Source: Eustoma russellianum
Lineage: Eukaryota > Streptophyta > Magnoliopsida > Gentianales > Gentianaceae
Length of the DNA: 64,000 nucleotides
Direction: 5' to 3'
NCBI GenBank assembly: GCA_036186865.1
Contig: AP025042.1
Span: 11,653,268-11,717,267, forward strand
The notes beneath the pieces were generated by a model. It saw nothing but the letters and a program-made list of their open reading frames with translations. It was not told where the DNA came from and did not search any database. Positions 45,481 through 61,284 of the stretch are shown in pieces (the stretch's first letter is position 1; every line of letters begins with the position of its first letter). The position numbers and the translations under genes are program-made.

Positions 45481-47301
45481 ATGGAATCTGGAAATCATTC
45501 TATGGTTAAATTGTCATCAACCAATTATTCCATTTGGCGTCCGATGATGGAAGATTTGCTATACTGTAACGATTTGTTTGACCCAATTGATGTGGATAAA
45601 ACCAAGAAAGATGACACGCCCACTAAACCAGAGAAGATGTCGGATAAAGAATGGGAAAAGCTAAAGAGAAAGACCTTGGGAACAATTAGACAGTGGATTG
45701 ACATTAGCATATTCAATCATGTGTCCCAAGAGACTGAGCCACTTGAGTTGTGGAGAAAATTGGAGGGTCTTTATGAAAGAAAGACTGCTCATAACAAGGC
45801 CTCATTGATTAAGAGACTTGTTAATCTCAAGTTGAAGCCAGGGAAGTCTGTTTCTGAGCAACTAAGTGACTTTCAAGATATCATTAACAAGTTGACTGTG
45901 ATGAAGATTGTTCTTGATGATGAGTTGCAGGCTTTATTCCTATTGAGTTCTTTGCCGGACAATTGGGAAACCTTGGTTGTGTCCATCAGCAACTCAGCTC
46001 CAGATGGTACGCTTTCATTGAATGTCATTAAAGAAAGCATGTTCAATGAAGAGGTTAGAAGAAAGGAGATGGGTGTTGATATTTCACAGGCACTTGTGGT
46101 AGAGAATAGAGGAAGAAGCAAGAGTAGATGTCCCAAGGGGCGTGGCAAGTCAAAGTACAGGTCCAAGTCCAAGGATGGGAGAGAACCCACGATATGTCAC
46201 TATTGTAGCAAGGCTGACCATATTCAAAAATTTTGCTATAAGTTGAAAAGAGATCAGCGACAGAAGAAAAATGATCATCACAAAGAGGGTGAGGACAAGA
46301 ATACAGCTGCGACAGCTTCTACTTCACATGATTCTGTTTCTTTGATTTGTACTACTGGGGATTGTTGTCATGTTGACAATTCCAATTCTGAATGGCTTGT
46401 TGATACTGGGGCTTCTTATCATTGTGTTCCTGTTAAGGAGTACTTTATTGACTACCGAGCTGGAGATTTTGGTAGTGTGAAGATGGAAAACCAGAGTTCG
46501 GCTAGTATTATTGGAATTGGAGATATTCGAGTACAAACCAGTGTTGGGTGCTATTTGACATTGAGAGATGTTCGCCACATTCCAGATTTACGCCTCAATT
46601 TATTATCTGCTAATGTACTTGATCAAGAAGGTTACAAGCACACTTTTGGTGAGGGTAAATGGAAATTGTCTAAGGGTTCCTTGACCGTTGCTCGTGGAAA
46701 GCTCTGCTGCATCTTGTATAAGACACACTTGAAAGTGTGTACTAGTGAGTTGAATGCTGTTGAGGAGAAAACTTCACCTAACTTATGGCACCAAAGATTA
46801 GGACATGTCAGTGAGAAGGGTATAAAGTTGTTGGCTGGTAAGTCTCTTATTCCTGTTGATGTTACCATCTCTCTTGACCCTTGTGATCATTGTTTAGGAG
46901 GAAAACAACATAGAGTTTCTTTTCCGAGGAGATTCACAAGAAAGAAAGTGAAGCTAGAGTTGGTTTACTCTGATGTTTGTGGTCCCATAGAGGTGGAATC
47001 ACTTGGTGGTAACAAATACTTTGTTACTTTTATTGATGATGCTACTCGGAGAACTTGGGTTTATATGATGAAGAACAAAAGCGAGGTGTTTGGTATCTTT
47101 CAGAAGTTTCATGCCATGGTAGAAAGGGAATCAAATTGCAAATTGAAGCGTCTCCGAACTGATAATGGAGGTGAATACACTTCAAATGAGTTTAAAGCAT
47201 ATTGCTCAAGATATGGAATTCGGCATGAAAGAACAGAACCTGGTACCCCACAACATAATGGTGTTGCCGAGAGGATGAACAGAACTATTGTTGAAAAGTG
47301 A
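45481..47301 (+). CDS. Copia-2 gag, protease and integrase (first part of gag-pol)
   Basis: 606 codons from ATG 45481. gag domain (STNYSIWRPMMEDLLYCNDL; LWRKLEGLYERKTAHNKASL), then CCHC knuckle CHYCSKADHIQKFC at residues 239-252. Protease LVDTGASYHC with the catalytic D at residue 308. Integrase zinc region LWHQRLGHV...CDHCLGGKQ, and catalytic core with YSDVCGP, LRTDNGGEYTS and GVAERMNR, so all three acidic residues are present. The frame ends in TGA at 47299-47301 because of a one-base shift after codons for ...TIVEK; the pol sequence continues immediately in the next frame. The ancestor was a single long polyprotein. Confidence 0.9.
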   Translation: MESGNHSMVKLSSTNYSIWRPMMEDLLYCNDLFDPIDVDKTKKDDTPTKPEKMSDKEWEKLKRKTLGTIRQWIDISIFNHVSQETEPLELWRKLEGLYERKTAHNKASLIKRLVNLKLKPGKSVSEQLSDFQDIINKLTVMKIVLDDELQALFLLSSLPDNWETLVVSISNSAPDGTLSLNVIKESMFNEEVRRKEMGVDISQALVVENRGRSKSRCPKGRGKSKYRSKSKDGREPTICHYCSKADHIQKFCYKLKRDQRQKKNDHHKEGEDKNTAATASTSHDSVSLICTTGDCCHVDNSNSEWLVDTGASYHCVPVKEYFIDYRAGDFGSVKMENQSSASIIGIGDIRVQTSVGCYLTLRDVRHIPDLRLNLLSANVLDQEGYKHTFGEGKWKLSKGSLTVARGKLCCILYKTHLKVCTSELNAVEEKTSPNLWHQRLGHVSEKGIKLLAGKSLIPVDVTISLDPCDHCLGGKQHRVSFPRRFTRKKVKLELVYSDVCGPIEVESLGGNKYFVTFIDDATRRTWVYMMKNKSEVFGIFQKFHAMVERESNCKLKRLRTDNGGEYTSNEFKAYCSRYGIRHERTEPGTPQHNGVAERMNRTIVEK

Positions 47302-49538
47302 GATGTATGCTTAGGATGTCCAATCTTCCTAAGTCATTTTGGGGAGAAGCAGTTGGAACCGCTGTGTACTTGATAAATAGAGCATCATCAGTTCCTTTGG
47401 AGTTTGAGACACCATCAGTTCCTTTGGAGTTTGAGATTCCTGAGAGGGTTTGGTTCGAGAAAGATCCCTCTTATTCTCATTTGAGGGTGTTTGGATGCAA
47501 GGCTTTCATGCATGTGCCGAAGGAACAGAGATTGAAGCTTGATTTCAAGACTTCTCCTTGTGTGTTTGTTGGATATGGTGATGAAGAGTTTGGTTACAGA
47601 CTTTATGATCCAGCAAAGCAAAAAGTTGTGAGGAGTAGAGATGTTGTCTTTTATGAGCACGAGATGGGTTTTTATCTCTTAGGTGCTGGTAAGACTTATT
47701 CTACTGATTTCTGTCATGGTGTTACTGATATGTCTCCTATTTATGTTTCAGATGATCAACAAACAGGTGATACTCCCGAGGATGGTCATGACAACATTCA
47801 TGAACATGACCATATTGAAGAGGTACAACCAGAAGTTGTTGTACCACAACCTGATGATGAAGCTGTAGAAATTGAACATGGAGAGCCTTCTAATCAGGGG
47901 GAGCAATTCAGTCCACAGGTGGAAGAGCCAACACTTAGAAAGTCAACCCGAGTTCGACAACCTTCAAGACTTTATCCCAGTTCAGATTATATCCTAATCA
48001 CAGATGAGGGGGAGCCTGAGAGCTTTCAAGAGGTGTTGTCACATCCAGATAAAGACCATTGGCTCAAGGCTATGCAAGAGGAAATGGATTCTTTGAAGAA
48101 GAATGAAACCTATGACTTGGTGAAGCGTCCAAAAGAGAAGAAAGTCTTGAAGAACAGGTGGTTGTTTAAGAACAAGAAAGATGGCCACAAGCTAGTGAGA
48201 CGGAAGGCAAGACTAGTGGTGAAGGGATGCCACCAGAAGAAAGGCATCGACTTTGATGAGATTTTTGCACCAGTGGTGAAGATGACTTCCATTCGTATAA
48301 TTTTGGGACTAGCTGCCAGTTTGGATCTTGAAATTAAACAGCTTGATGTAAAAACTGCTTTTTTACATGGTGATTTGCATGAGGAGATTTACATGGAGCA
48401 GCCGGAAGGATTTGAAGTCAAGGGAAAGGAGAATTTTGTTTGCAAGTTGAAAAAGAGTCTCTATGGACTTAAGCAGGCACCAAGGCAATGGTACCGCAAG
48501 TTTGATTCCTTTATGAGTACTAATGGGTACAAGCGTACTTCTGCAGATCTTTGTGTTTATTTTAGAAAGTTCTCTGAAGGTAAGTTCATTATCCTTTACT
48601 TGTATGTTGATGATATGCTGATAGTGGGACAAGATGTTGAGATGATTTGCAGGTTGAAAGAGGATTTGTCAAAGTCCTTTGATATGAAAGATTTGGGTCC
48701 TGCAAAGCAAATTCTTGGCATTGAAATTGTTCGTGATAGAAAAGCTGGTAAGCTTTGGCTTTCACAAGAGAAGTATATTGAACGGGTGCTTGAAAGGTTC
48801 AATATGAAGAATGCCAATCCAGTTAATACACCACTTGCAGGTCATTTCAAGTTGAGCAAGCGGTGTTGTCCTATTATCGAGAAAGAGAAGGAAAGTATGT
48901 CACATATTTCTTACTCCTCTGCTGTTGGTTCGTTGATGTATGCTATGGTGTGTACAAGACCGGATATAGCACATGCTGTTGGATTGGTTAGCAGATTCTT
49001 GGCTAATCCAGGCAAGGTTCACTGGGAAGCTGTAAAGTGGATCTTGAGATATTTGTATGGCACCTCAAAATTGAGCTTGTGTTTTGGAGGTGGTGAGCCT
49101 ATTCTTGAGGGATTTACAGATGCTGACATGGCTGGTGATCTTGATAACAGAAGGTCTACCTCAGGTTACTTGTTCAAATTTGCAGGGGGAGCCATTTCAT
49201 GGCAATCCAAGCTACAGAAGTGTGTAGCATTGTCTACAACCGAGGCAGAATATATAGCAGCTGTGGAAGCATGCAAAGAAATGCTTTGGTTGAAGCGTTT
49301 CTTCCAAGAGTTGGATTTGAAGCAAACGGAGTATGTTGTGTTTTGTGATAGTCAAAGTGCTATGGACTTGAGTAAAAATAGCATGTACCATGCCCGCACA
49401 AAACATATTGATGTAAGGTATCATTGGTTGCGTGATGTCATTGAAGAGCAACTAATGAAGTTGAAGAAGATTCACACCAACAAGAATGGTGCTGATATGT
49501 TGACAAAGATAGTTCCTGGAAGCAAGCTTGAATTTTGA
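47298..49538 (+). CDS. Copia-2 end of integrase, reverse transcriptase and RNase H (second part)
   Basis: Continues the polyprotein after the frameshift: LPKSFWGEAVGTAVYLINRA, integrase tail, acidic linker, RT with QLDVKTAFLHGDLHEEIYME and YVDDMLIVGQ (48603), RNase H with DADMAGDLDNRRSTSGYLF (about 49110) and ALSTTEAEYIA, and the C-terminal DMLTKIVPG. It carries an in-frame 27-bp tandem duplication near its start (47387-47440; the peptide SVPLEFET/I occurs twice). The RT and RNase H frames are open. The ATG at 47298 is a chance start; translation in the ancestor came from the upstream frame. Confidence 0.9.
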   Translation: MRCMLRMSNLPKSFWGEAVGTAVYLINRASSVPLEFETPSVPLEFEIPERVWFEKDPSYSHLRVFGCKAFMHVPKEQRLKLDFKTSPCVFVGYGDEEFGYRLYDPAKQKVVRSRDVVFYEHEMGFYLLGAGKTYSTDFCHGVTDMSPIYVSDDQQTGDTPEDGHDNIHEHDHIEEVQPEVVVPQPDDEAVEIEHGEPSNQGEQFSPQVEEPTLRKSTRVRQPSRLYPSSDYILITDEGEPESFQEVLSHPDKDHWLKAMQEEMDSLKKNETYDLVKRPKEKKVLKNRWLFKNKKDGHKLVRRKARLVVKGCHQKKGIDFDEIFAPVVKMTSIRIILGLAASLDLEIKQLDVKTAFLHGDLHEEIYMEQPEGFEVKGKENFVCKLKKSLYGLKQAPRQWYRKFDSFMSTNGYKRTSADLCVYFRKFSEGKFIILYLYVDDMLIVGQDVEMICRLKEDLSKSFDMKDLGPAKQILGIEIVRDRKAGKLWLSQEKYIERVLERFNMKNANPVNTPLAGHFKLSKRCCPIIEKEKESMSHISYSSAVGSLMYAMVCTRPDIAHAVGLVSRFLANPGKVHWEAVKWILRYLYGTSKLSLCFGGGEPILEGFTDADMAGDLDNRRSTSGYLFKFAGGAISWQSKLQKCVALSTTEAEYIAAVEACKEMLWLKRFFQELDLKQTEYVVFCDSQSAMDLSKNSMYHARTKHIDVRYHWLRDVIEEQLMKLKKIHTNKNGADMLTKIVPGSKLEF
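47387..47440 (+). repeat. 27-bp in-frame tandem duplication in Copia-2 pol
   Basis: ATCAGTTCCTTTGGAGTTTG starts at 47387 and again at 47414, adding nine residues between the integrase and the following domain. Confidence 0.88.
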
Positions 49539-49599
49539 TCCAAGCTTGTAGGCATGTCCTTTTGATGAGCTTTGCGTATGGTCTTCCCCAAATTGGGCT

Positions 49600-49611
49600 G
49601 GAGGGGGAGAT
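49600..49611 (+). other. Polypurine tract of Copia-2
   Basis: GGAGGGGGAGAT directly precedes TGTTGTATT of the 3' LTR at 49612. Confidence 0.85.
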
Positions 49612-50348
49612 TGTTGTATTATTGGGGTCCAGCCCATTTAGCTATCATTCTACTGTGGAAAGCCCAAATGGTTTGGGTATTGATAGCTTCTCTTAGAAGC
49701 CCTATAAGGCTGTTTTTGCTGGCTAAAATTGAGGTGTGCACTGTAGAACATCTGAGAGGAGAAGAAAAACAGAAAAGAGGGAGATAGGCAGAGAGTTCGC
49801 GCAGGAGTTTTTCTTTCTGGGCAGACTGTACAATTTTGACGATCGCCGGAGATCCAACCGTTGGATTTTGCTGAAATTTGGACAGCTTCTTCGGAACACA
49901 CAGAGCTACATTCTGACCGTTCAGTTTTTGAATCGGAACTCTAGATTGGTTGTAATCGCTGCTGGTGTCAGCTACGGTTTTTGGTGAAATTTCTGCACTT
50001 TTATTCTCTCTCAATTGTTGGCTCTTATGTATGTTGTTTTTGGTGGGCTGTAACATCCTTGTAGACTGATTTGGGTGTTTTTACCCTCAATTTTCATAAT
50101 AAGAGAAGAAGAAGGGTGGACTCCTTACAAGTCCCGTGGTTTTTTATCCTTCACATTGAAGGGGTTTTCCACGTATAAATCTCTTGTGTTGTTTGAAGCT
50201 TTATCTTTCATAATTTGCTTGAGGTTTTGGTGTGTGATTGATATTTGCTTGGTGAATCAATTGTGGTGAATTGGTTGAGCACTTTGGTTGGTTGTCTTGA
50301 AGTTGATCCTTGTAGGTATTATATCATACTTGTGGTTTCTCCCCTAAG
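49612..50348 (+). repeat. 3' LTR of Copia-2
   Basis: Matches 44711-45447 with few differences. The terminal CCCCTACA is altered to CCCCTAAG, so the exact end is uncertain by one or two bases. Confidence 0.85.
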
Positions 50349-50443
50349 AAATCGCGTTTCAAGCTGAGTTGGTAGGACAGAGTCGATAGACCCTGAGCAA
50401 TTTGTTCAAGGGACAGCAGAGTCTGCCATTTCGTAATCGCTGT

Positions 50444-51795
50444 CTGAAAGAATGAAAGATCGGTCACTAAGCTGGGAAGTGGAAAATGATTATTTTATAA
50501 CAAGATTAATAAGTAACAGGAAGGGATATCGCATTTTGAAGATTTCAACTAGAATAATCATTTTCATCATCATCCTCGGCAAAATTCTTACCCAAAAAAA
50601 AAAAAAAGAACGGATACGAATATCAAGAGAACCAACCAAAGTAAGTCAACTTCAAGATTAGTTGACAAATATAAACTTTTAAGTCTTCAACCCCCCTAAA
50701 AAAAATCTCCAAAACACGTCACTAAATTAGCACGGAATGGAACATGACAAATCTTAGGTTGGTGAACTCACTAGATTAGCGTGTTTTCCTTTCAAGGTCT
50801 AGGCCTCCAAAACCAAAGACTTTGCTTCTAGCAATTTGTGTAATAACAACATTATTTGGTATTAATTTGTGTAATAACCACAATACCAAATATTCGATCG
50901 ATACAGAAAACTGGGTAAGACGAACCACAGGCCAATTTCGGTGATGAAGTTCAAGCTCTCAGCCTAGCTCCTTAGCTGACTTGGCTTTGCAAAGAATATG
51001 GATAGATACTTTCAACTTTTCAATTGCTTTCTGAATAAAATTTCAACCTTCATTAGTTTGCTTACATTTTTCATATACTTGTTGCTCTCTCATTTGATGG
51101 TGGATACTCACAAAATATTGTTATTTAAGGATTTTTCTAAGAAGCAAATAAAAAAGAAAATCATGTATAAGTGCCAAAAATATTTAATCCCCAAGTGGAT
51201 TCTCTCTACCACGGCCGACAACATTAAGGTTTCACAAAACTCTAACTTAACCCAAAGTCCCATCAAAAAGATTTAAATTGCAACATAATTGGCTTGAATA
51301 CTAAACATAAAAATTATATAGGTATTTAGATATAGTAAGCCAGAAAACCCATAAAATTCTTCTTCTAAGATCACAGCCTTTTATGTCCCAAAAAAAAAAA
51401 AAACTATACATATATATGTATACACGATTATAGGAAAAAAGTCATCTATTAGTCAAACCTATATAATGCTCAGCGGAACCTACATAGTAAAGGAAATAAA
51501 CTTTTTCCCTCCAAGAAACTTATGAAAAAGTTGTACATTTGCCCAGGAAAGTAAATTGACAATAGTTCCAGGACTCCATTTCATCATTTTTCTTTTCCTC
51601 AACGGCATCACATTATTACACAAGATAAAGCACTAGAGAGTATCATAGAAGCATATGCTCCAACTGAGAAATACGGAAAACAAAGAAGAGAATGAGGAAA
51701 TAACAGAATGTCTTTGCAACCAACAAAAATTGTAGCCCAATTCAGTACAACAACAAATTCTTGACGCATCAGGAACAACAAAATGTAAACTTGCT
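50444..51795. other. AT-rich intergenic or intron sequence with the OAT 3' UTR
   Basis: No coding exon is recognised. The left part follows the splice acceptor of the split host exon and is probably its intron. The part next to 51796 should hold the 3' UTR of the OAT gene (minus strand). Short A runs and a TATATATGTATA stretch near 51410 are present. Confidence 0.4.
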
Positions 51796-56793
<4,998 letters not shown>

Positions 56794-57774
56794 CTGTAGC
56801 AGAAATTTTTAAGAATTTATATATCACCCAATGCAAACAACTTCTCGGACCTGTGTGTTGAAAATTCTCAAACAAAGATTTCTTCACCATATCTTGATAT
56901 ATACAGGTTTGGATGATTTTAAAAGCATGATTTTATTAATAAAATGTAAATGAAGTACAAAAAGATGTTAAAAAGCTACTTTATATCATGAAAATAACAA
57001 AATATTTAAACAAATAAGGAAGTAACATCGATCTCTAAGATTGTACATCGATCAATCAATATGAACATCAGTGTCTCAAAGGAGACATAGATCGATCAAT
57101 GTATGTAGAAATCAAAACTGAAAACCTACTGTAAGGCATCGATCTCTCAACCTCAAACACATAGATCGATCGATGTACATATCACATCATACATAGATAG
57201 ATCGATGTAAGACTGATTAAAATTGAAATCATACTCTGAGACATCAATCTCTCAAATAGAGCAACATCGATCGATCGGTGTATACATTAGTCTCTAAATT
57301 TGAAACATAGGTCGATCGATGTCAGTATAATTTGAAATAATTTCTTTAATATGTGATAAGTACGCAAGCATTTTTGATATACATATTATTTCTTTACATA
57401 TGATAAGTTTTTGTAACATCTCATATATGTTCATAATGATTCTATGCTTAAATTTGATATAATTTTTTGTTACTAACGTGCCATAGAAGTTTTGATAGCT
57501 TACTACTAGGGCAAAAGAGTATTTTTGAGTTTTTGTAAGGCTATATCTCAAGAATGATATATATAGATAAAAGGACACAAAGATGGAATATCATTACAAG
57601 TTTATTTGACATAATTGGTCTTCATTTCGTTATTTTGTAGATAAGGACAATTTGGTTATTTACACGAGCTTATTTTTTGTGTAATGCTAAAATGTTTACT
57701 ATATCGACTTCTTATATATGGTATTCATGGTCTTCATATATATCGACCATATTTTATACGGACGTCATACTGGG
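56794..57774. other. Start of the OAT upstream intron, with repeats
   Basis: Follows the splice acceptor CTGCTACAG (read on minus) at 56794. It holds a palindrome-rich tract (57023-57320) and AT-rich sequence. No upstream OAT exon is recognised. Confidence 0.5.
57023..57320. repeat. Degenerate repeats centred on ATCGATCGAT
   Basis: About eight diverged units of 30-45 bp alternating 'acatCGATCTCTcaa' and 'acatAGATCGATCGATGT' forms. The core is self-complementary. No coding potential. Confidence 0.7.
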
Positions 57775-59261
57775 GGATAAAGTTGCTAAGTCATACTATG
57801 AAGTTATGGAAGAGAGTAATTGACACTAGAACTAGGGGAGAACTCAGGTTACGGTGAACCAATTTGGTGTCATGCCAGGACGGTCAACTACGGAAGCAAT
57901 ACGCATCCTAAGAAGAATGATGGAGAAGCATAGGGAGAATAAGCGCGATCTACGTATAGTCTTCATCGACCTTGAAAAGGCGTATGATAGTGTGCCACGT
58001 AGACTGATTTGGGATAATCTGAATACAAGAGGAATTCCTATGAAGTACATAAACATAATTAGGAATATGTATGCTATGACGGAAAGAACCGTCCGTACGC
58101 TTGCGGGGAATACGGACTTCTTTCCGATGGAGATAGGTCTCTATCAAGGGTCTGCTTTGAGCCCATTTCTTTTCGCAGTTGTCCTTGACGAGTTGTCAAA
58201 GACAATCCATAAGGTAGTTCCGTGATGTATGCTTTTTGCCAATGATATTGTATTAGTCGCCGAGAGTACACATATCCTGAGTATGAGACTAGAGCAGTGG
58301 AGAGGGACTTTAGAGAGAGAAAGCCTAAGGATTAGTCGTTCTAAGACCAAATATCTGCACTGCGACTTGGGTGGCACAACAAACGATGAAAATAGACAGC
58401 TCACCATCGAGGGTCAAGTGGTACCACATGTAAGTAAATTCAAGTACCTAGGATAATTTGTACAGCAGGATGGGGACATAGATAGTGATGCAACGCACTG
58501 AGTTCAAGCAAGCTGGTGTAGGTGAAGAGCGGCATCAGGGGTGCTGTGTGACAATAATTTTTCAACTAAATTAAAGGGAAAATTTTATAGGGTGGCAGTG
58601 CGGCCGGCAATGCTATATGGAACAGACTGCTGGAGCATCAAGAGGATACAGTCACAGAAGATGGAAGTGGTAGAGATGAGGATGCTGCGGTGGATGTGTG
58701 GGCATACAAGGCTAGACCGACTCAGAAATGAGGTATTTAAGGAAAGGCTAGGGGTGGCTAGTATATCGGATAAGATAAGGGAGGGAAGACTGAGATAGTT
58801 TGGACATGTCAAGCGTAGACGGACAACGGCGTCTGTTAGAGCAGTTGAAAGCCTCATTATAGAGGGAAAAAGAAGTAAAGACATGCCCAAACTGACTTGG
58901 GAGGAGTGGATTAGACATGAACTATTAGATTTACACCTCTGAGGGCATGATCCAGGATAGGTGCTCATGGAGACGAAAGATTAAGGTTAGCGAGGTTTAG
59001 GCAGGATATAGGGATACCTTAGAGTATATATAGGGGCTTAGATACTCTCTCAATGTTAGGTTGACTTTGTACTTTTTGTTTTTTATTATGTGTCTATACA
59101 GGTACATATAGAGCCGAGGGTCTCGCTGGAAGCGAACTCTCTATCTTTTAGAATGGAGGTATTGTTTGCCTGTCTCTCACCCCTCAGACCCTAGCGATGG
59201 CTTTTGCTCTTCTTGGGATATGATGCGTATGTGTTGTTATTATTGTTGTTGTTGTTGTTCT
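57775..59261 (+). mobile_element. RTE-type LINE, 5'-truncated, inactive
   Basis: Starts in RT sequence and runs to a (TTG)n/(TTA) tail at about 59228-59261, as is usual for plant RTE elements with short 3' microsatellite tails. No LTR or other terminal repeats. The whole insertion lies inside the expected 5' part of the OAT gene. Confidence 0.75.
57845..58960 (+). pseudogene. RTE-type reverse transcriptase remnant
   Basis: Reads NQFGVMPGRSTTEAIRILRR, VFIDLEKAYDSVPRRLIWDN and GLYQGSALSPFLFAVVLDEL, a stop near 58222, then CMLFANDIVLVAES, where the catalytic FADD/YADD-type motif reads FAND. SRSKTKYLHCDL, CDNNFSTKLKGKFYRVAVRP and MLRWMCGHTRLDRLRNEVF follow, a typical RTE C-terminal region. At least five stops (near 58222, 58456, 58499, 58520 and 58796). 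The endonuclease and N-terminal RT are absent. Confidence 0.8.
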
Positions 59262-60015
59262 ACTATATGGTCTTAATGGTATTCTTATATACATTATTCT
59301 TGGCTTCTATACTATCATTATTAACAGCATATTGGTCATATTTTTGAGGAGAAAGTCGGCCACAATTGAAAAGAAAAGGGGAATTTGTTTGAATCAAATG
59401 GTGATATTTTCTATACAATCTATGCTCACCATTATGCAATCATTCTTATTCATAAAGTAAGATTTCCTACTTATGTTAAACATAAAAAAGTTTATATATG
59501 TATGTGTGAGGTAGACAAATCAAATTTTGACATATGTGCAAGACTACACTACATGGATCAACCAAAACACTCCAAGATGACTTGTTGGCAAAAAGTTACA
59601 CACTTTGACATCCAAGGTGGTATATATTTCGGTTTTGGGAAGCTAAAAAGCTGAATTGGTCAACTATTATCATTCCAAGTTGTTATTGAGGTTGAGCAAA
59701 AGGTGGAGAAGAAAAAGACTATCTAAGCTACTAGGTTTTACCACATAATTGCAGAAATTCCATGCCATTTTCTGCTGAGATTTTTGGTCACAAAAAGGGG
59801 AGATGAAGTGTTCCAATTGAAGCTTTTGAAGGTATCAAATATGCAAGGTGGTGAGGTATTCATCTAATCAAATGAAGACAAGTAAGATTGATGACATTGA
59901 AGGTGACATGTGGGCATCCTAAAAGGTTGTCACATTCAAAAATAGCGTAATTTCTGCTAACCACTATTCCACCCCTCCCCTCTAGTGGTGTTTGTACATG
60001 TGTTACGGTTCAACA
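59262..60015 (+). repeat. Probable partial 5' LTR of a SIRE-like copia remnant
   Basis: The right end (CCACCCCTCCCCTCTAGTGG, then GTTACGGTTCAACA) corresponds to the end of the Copia-1 LTR and is followed by a PBS-like TGGTATTAGAGAC. The left border is not clear, and 59262-59340 may be flanking sequence. Confidence 0.5.
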
Positions 60016-60210
60016 AGTGGTATTAGAGACAAGGCCACCACATTAAGAAGATAAAAAATACCCACCCTTGATCCGTATCAAGGTTTTCGTACATGATATA
60101 TCCTTGACTCAATTCAAGGTTAGCAACTGAGCACATTTGAACATTTCAAGAACGTTTGGAGCCTTTGTACTCACTTGATTCAAATTCAAGGTATTCTTCT
60201 CAAATCATAC

Positions 60211-61153
60211 ATTATGTCATCAATTTCTCACAAAGGCGTGTACTCAAAACCTAGAAAAGAGGTAATGTCAACTTCTGACTTAAATTCTAATTTTGATATG
60301 ACTTTTGATGAAATGTATGATGAATCGATGAAAATGTATGCACATTATAAAAAGTTATCAAAAGAGAAAAAGAAACTAATTAAAGAAAATGACAAATTGA
60401 AGACGTCCAATTTGGGATTTTCAAATCAATTAGAGTTTTGCATATAAAAGTAAACAAATACTCTTGATTCTTTAAGGACTAAAATGGAATCATATACAAA
60501 AACTGAATAAATTTTAAGTGTTGAAAATAGCCTGCTAAAAGCCAAAGTGCATGATTATGAAAGTGAATATTTATTCATAAATCATGTAAACTAGACTTAG
60601 AGAAAACCTTAGAACAATTTAAATCTGATCAAACATGTTAGACACACTAATATTCTCACAAAAATATAGAAATGTCAAAAAGGGATTAGGGTATAAAGAA
60701 GAACATGACAAGTTAGGTAAAAATACTAATTTTGTTTCGTCTAGTTCTAAATTACCTTATATTGCAACAGATGTAACTAAATCGAATGTACATATCTTGT
60801 ATACTCCTTCTAAGCCTAAGGTTGTTTATATGTATACAAATGTGCCTAAACCAAATAAAATGCATTCAGCCCATTTTGGTAAAAACACTTCACAAAAAGT
60901 TTACCCTAAAAAGTTTGATACGTATAAACCTAAATATGGGCATCCTACATATCCCCCTTGTAAAGCTTATAGAAATAGATCTGCAACACATAATTGTATA
61001 TCTGAAATGCCATTTAAAACTCAGACTCATATGCCTTTACATTATAGTGCATTTAGACCAAGTTATAACATATATAAGAATAATGCATCTCCATTTAAAT
61101 GGGATGGTCAAGTATATGTAAATTCTCTTTATTCTCGTCTTATAAAAAGGTAA
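60211..61153 (+). pseudogene. gag fragments of the SIRE-like remnant
   Basis: TFDEMYDESMKMYAHYKKLS followed by KEKKKLIKENDKLKTSN corresponds to the coiled-coil part of Copia-1 gag. After stops, KYRNVKKGLGYKEEHD and the basic C-terminal region (60635-61153) follow. The CCHC knuckle and N-terminal domain are absent. Confidence 0.65.
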
Positions 61154-61284
61154 ATATGTACCAAAAAGGTACATCCACGTTTGAATACCCAAAGGGTATA
61201 TAAACAAGGATGTTGCTTCTAACGTTCAAACACCCAAATAAAGGGTACCTAAAGTCTTGTGTTCTTTGTATTTGAATTGTAAAA

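Larger units (their letters stand above)
44711..50348 (+). mobile_element. Copia-2, nearly intact Tork-like Ty1/copia element
   Basis: Two LTRs of about 737 bp (44711-45447 and 49612-50348), very similar to each other. The 3' LTR starts TGTTGTATTATTGGGG; the 5' copy starts AGTTGTATT (T to A). PBS after the 5' LTR and PPT GAGGGGGAGAT before the 3' LTR. gag-pol is in copia order. The protease/RT/RNase H sequence style (LVDTGASYHC, YVDDMLIVGQ, RRSTSGYLFKFAGGAISWQS) fits the Tork lineage. The frameshift at 47298 is the only coding lesion I recognise. Confidence 0.9.
44493..50443 (-). pseudogene. Terminal exon of an unidentified host gene, split by Copia-2
   Basis: Minus strand. The right part (50349-50443) begins after a good splice acceptor (TTCATTCTTTCAG, read on minus) and reads TAITKWQTLLSLEQIAQGLS, continuing through LSYQLSLKRD. 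The left part (44493 to about 44708) is open in a frame reading FHKLKSFPSAAPKPNPIIRG, later KKGFEENLLDETGPVLGQLP, and stops at TAA 44493-44495. The two parts lie on either side of Copia-2, and no stop lies between them if the element is ignored. I do not recognise the protein. Upstream exons were not found in the 1.3 kb before the OAT gene, so the gene may be a fragment. A small target duplication (GAATC at 44706-44710, AAATC at 50349-50353) fits with one mismatch. Confidence 0.5.

Noticed and set aside
57844..58407. Minus-strand frames over the RTE reverse transcriptase
   Set aside because: Shadows of the plus-strand RT, which has clear family motifs.
59385..59654. 89-codon plus-strand frame before the SIRE-like remnant
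   Set aside because: No recognisable domain; it lies in the probable partial LTR of the remnant.
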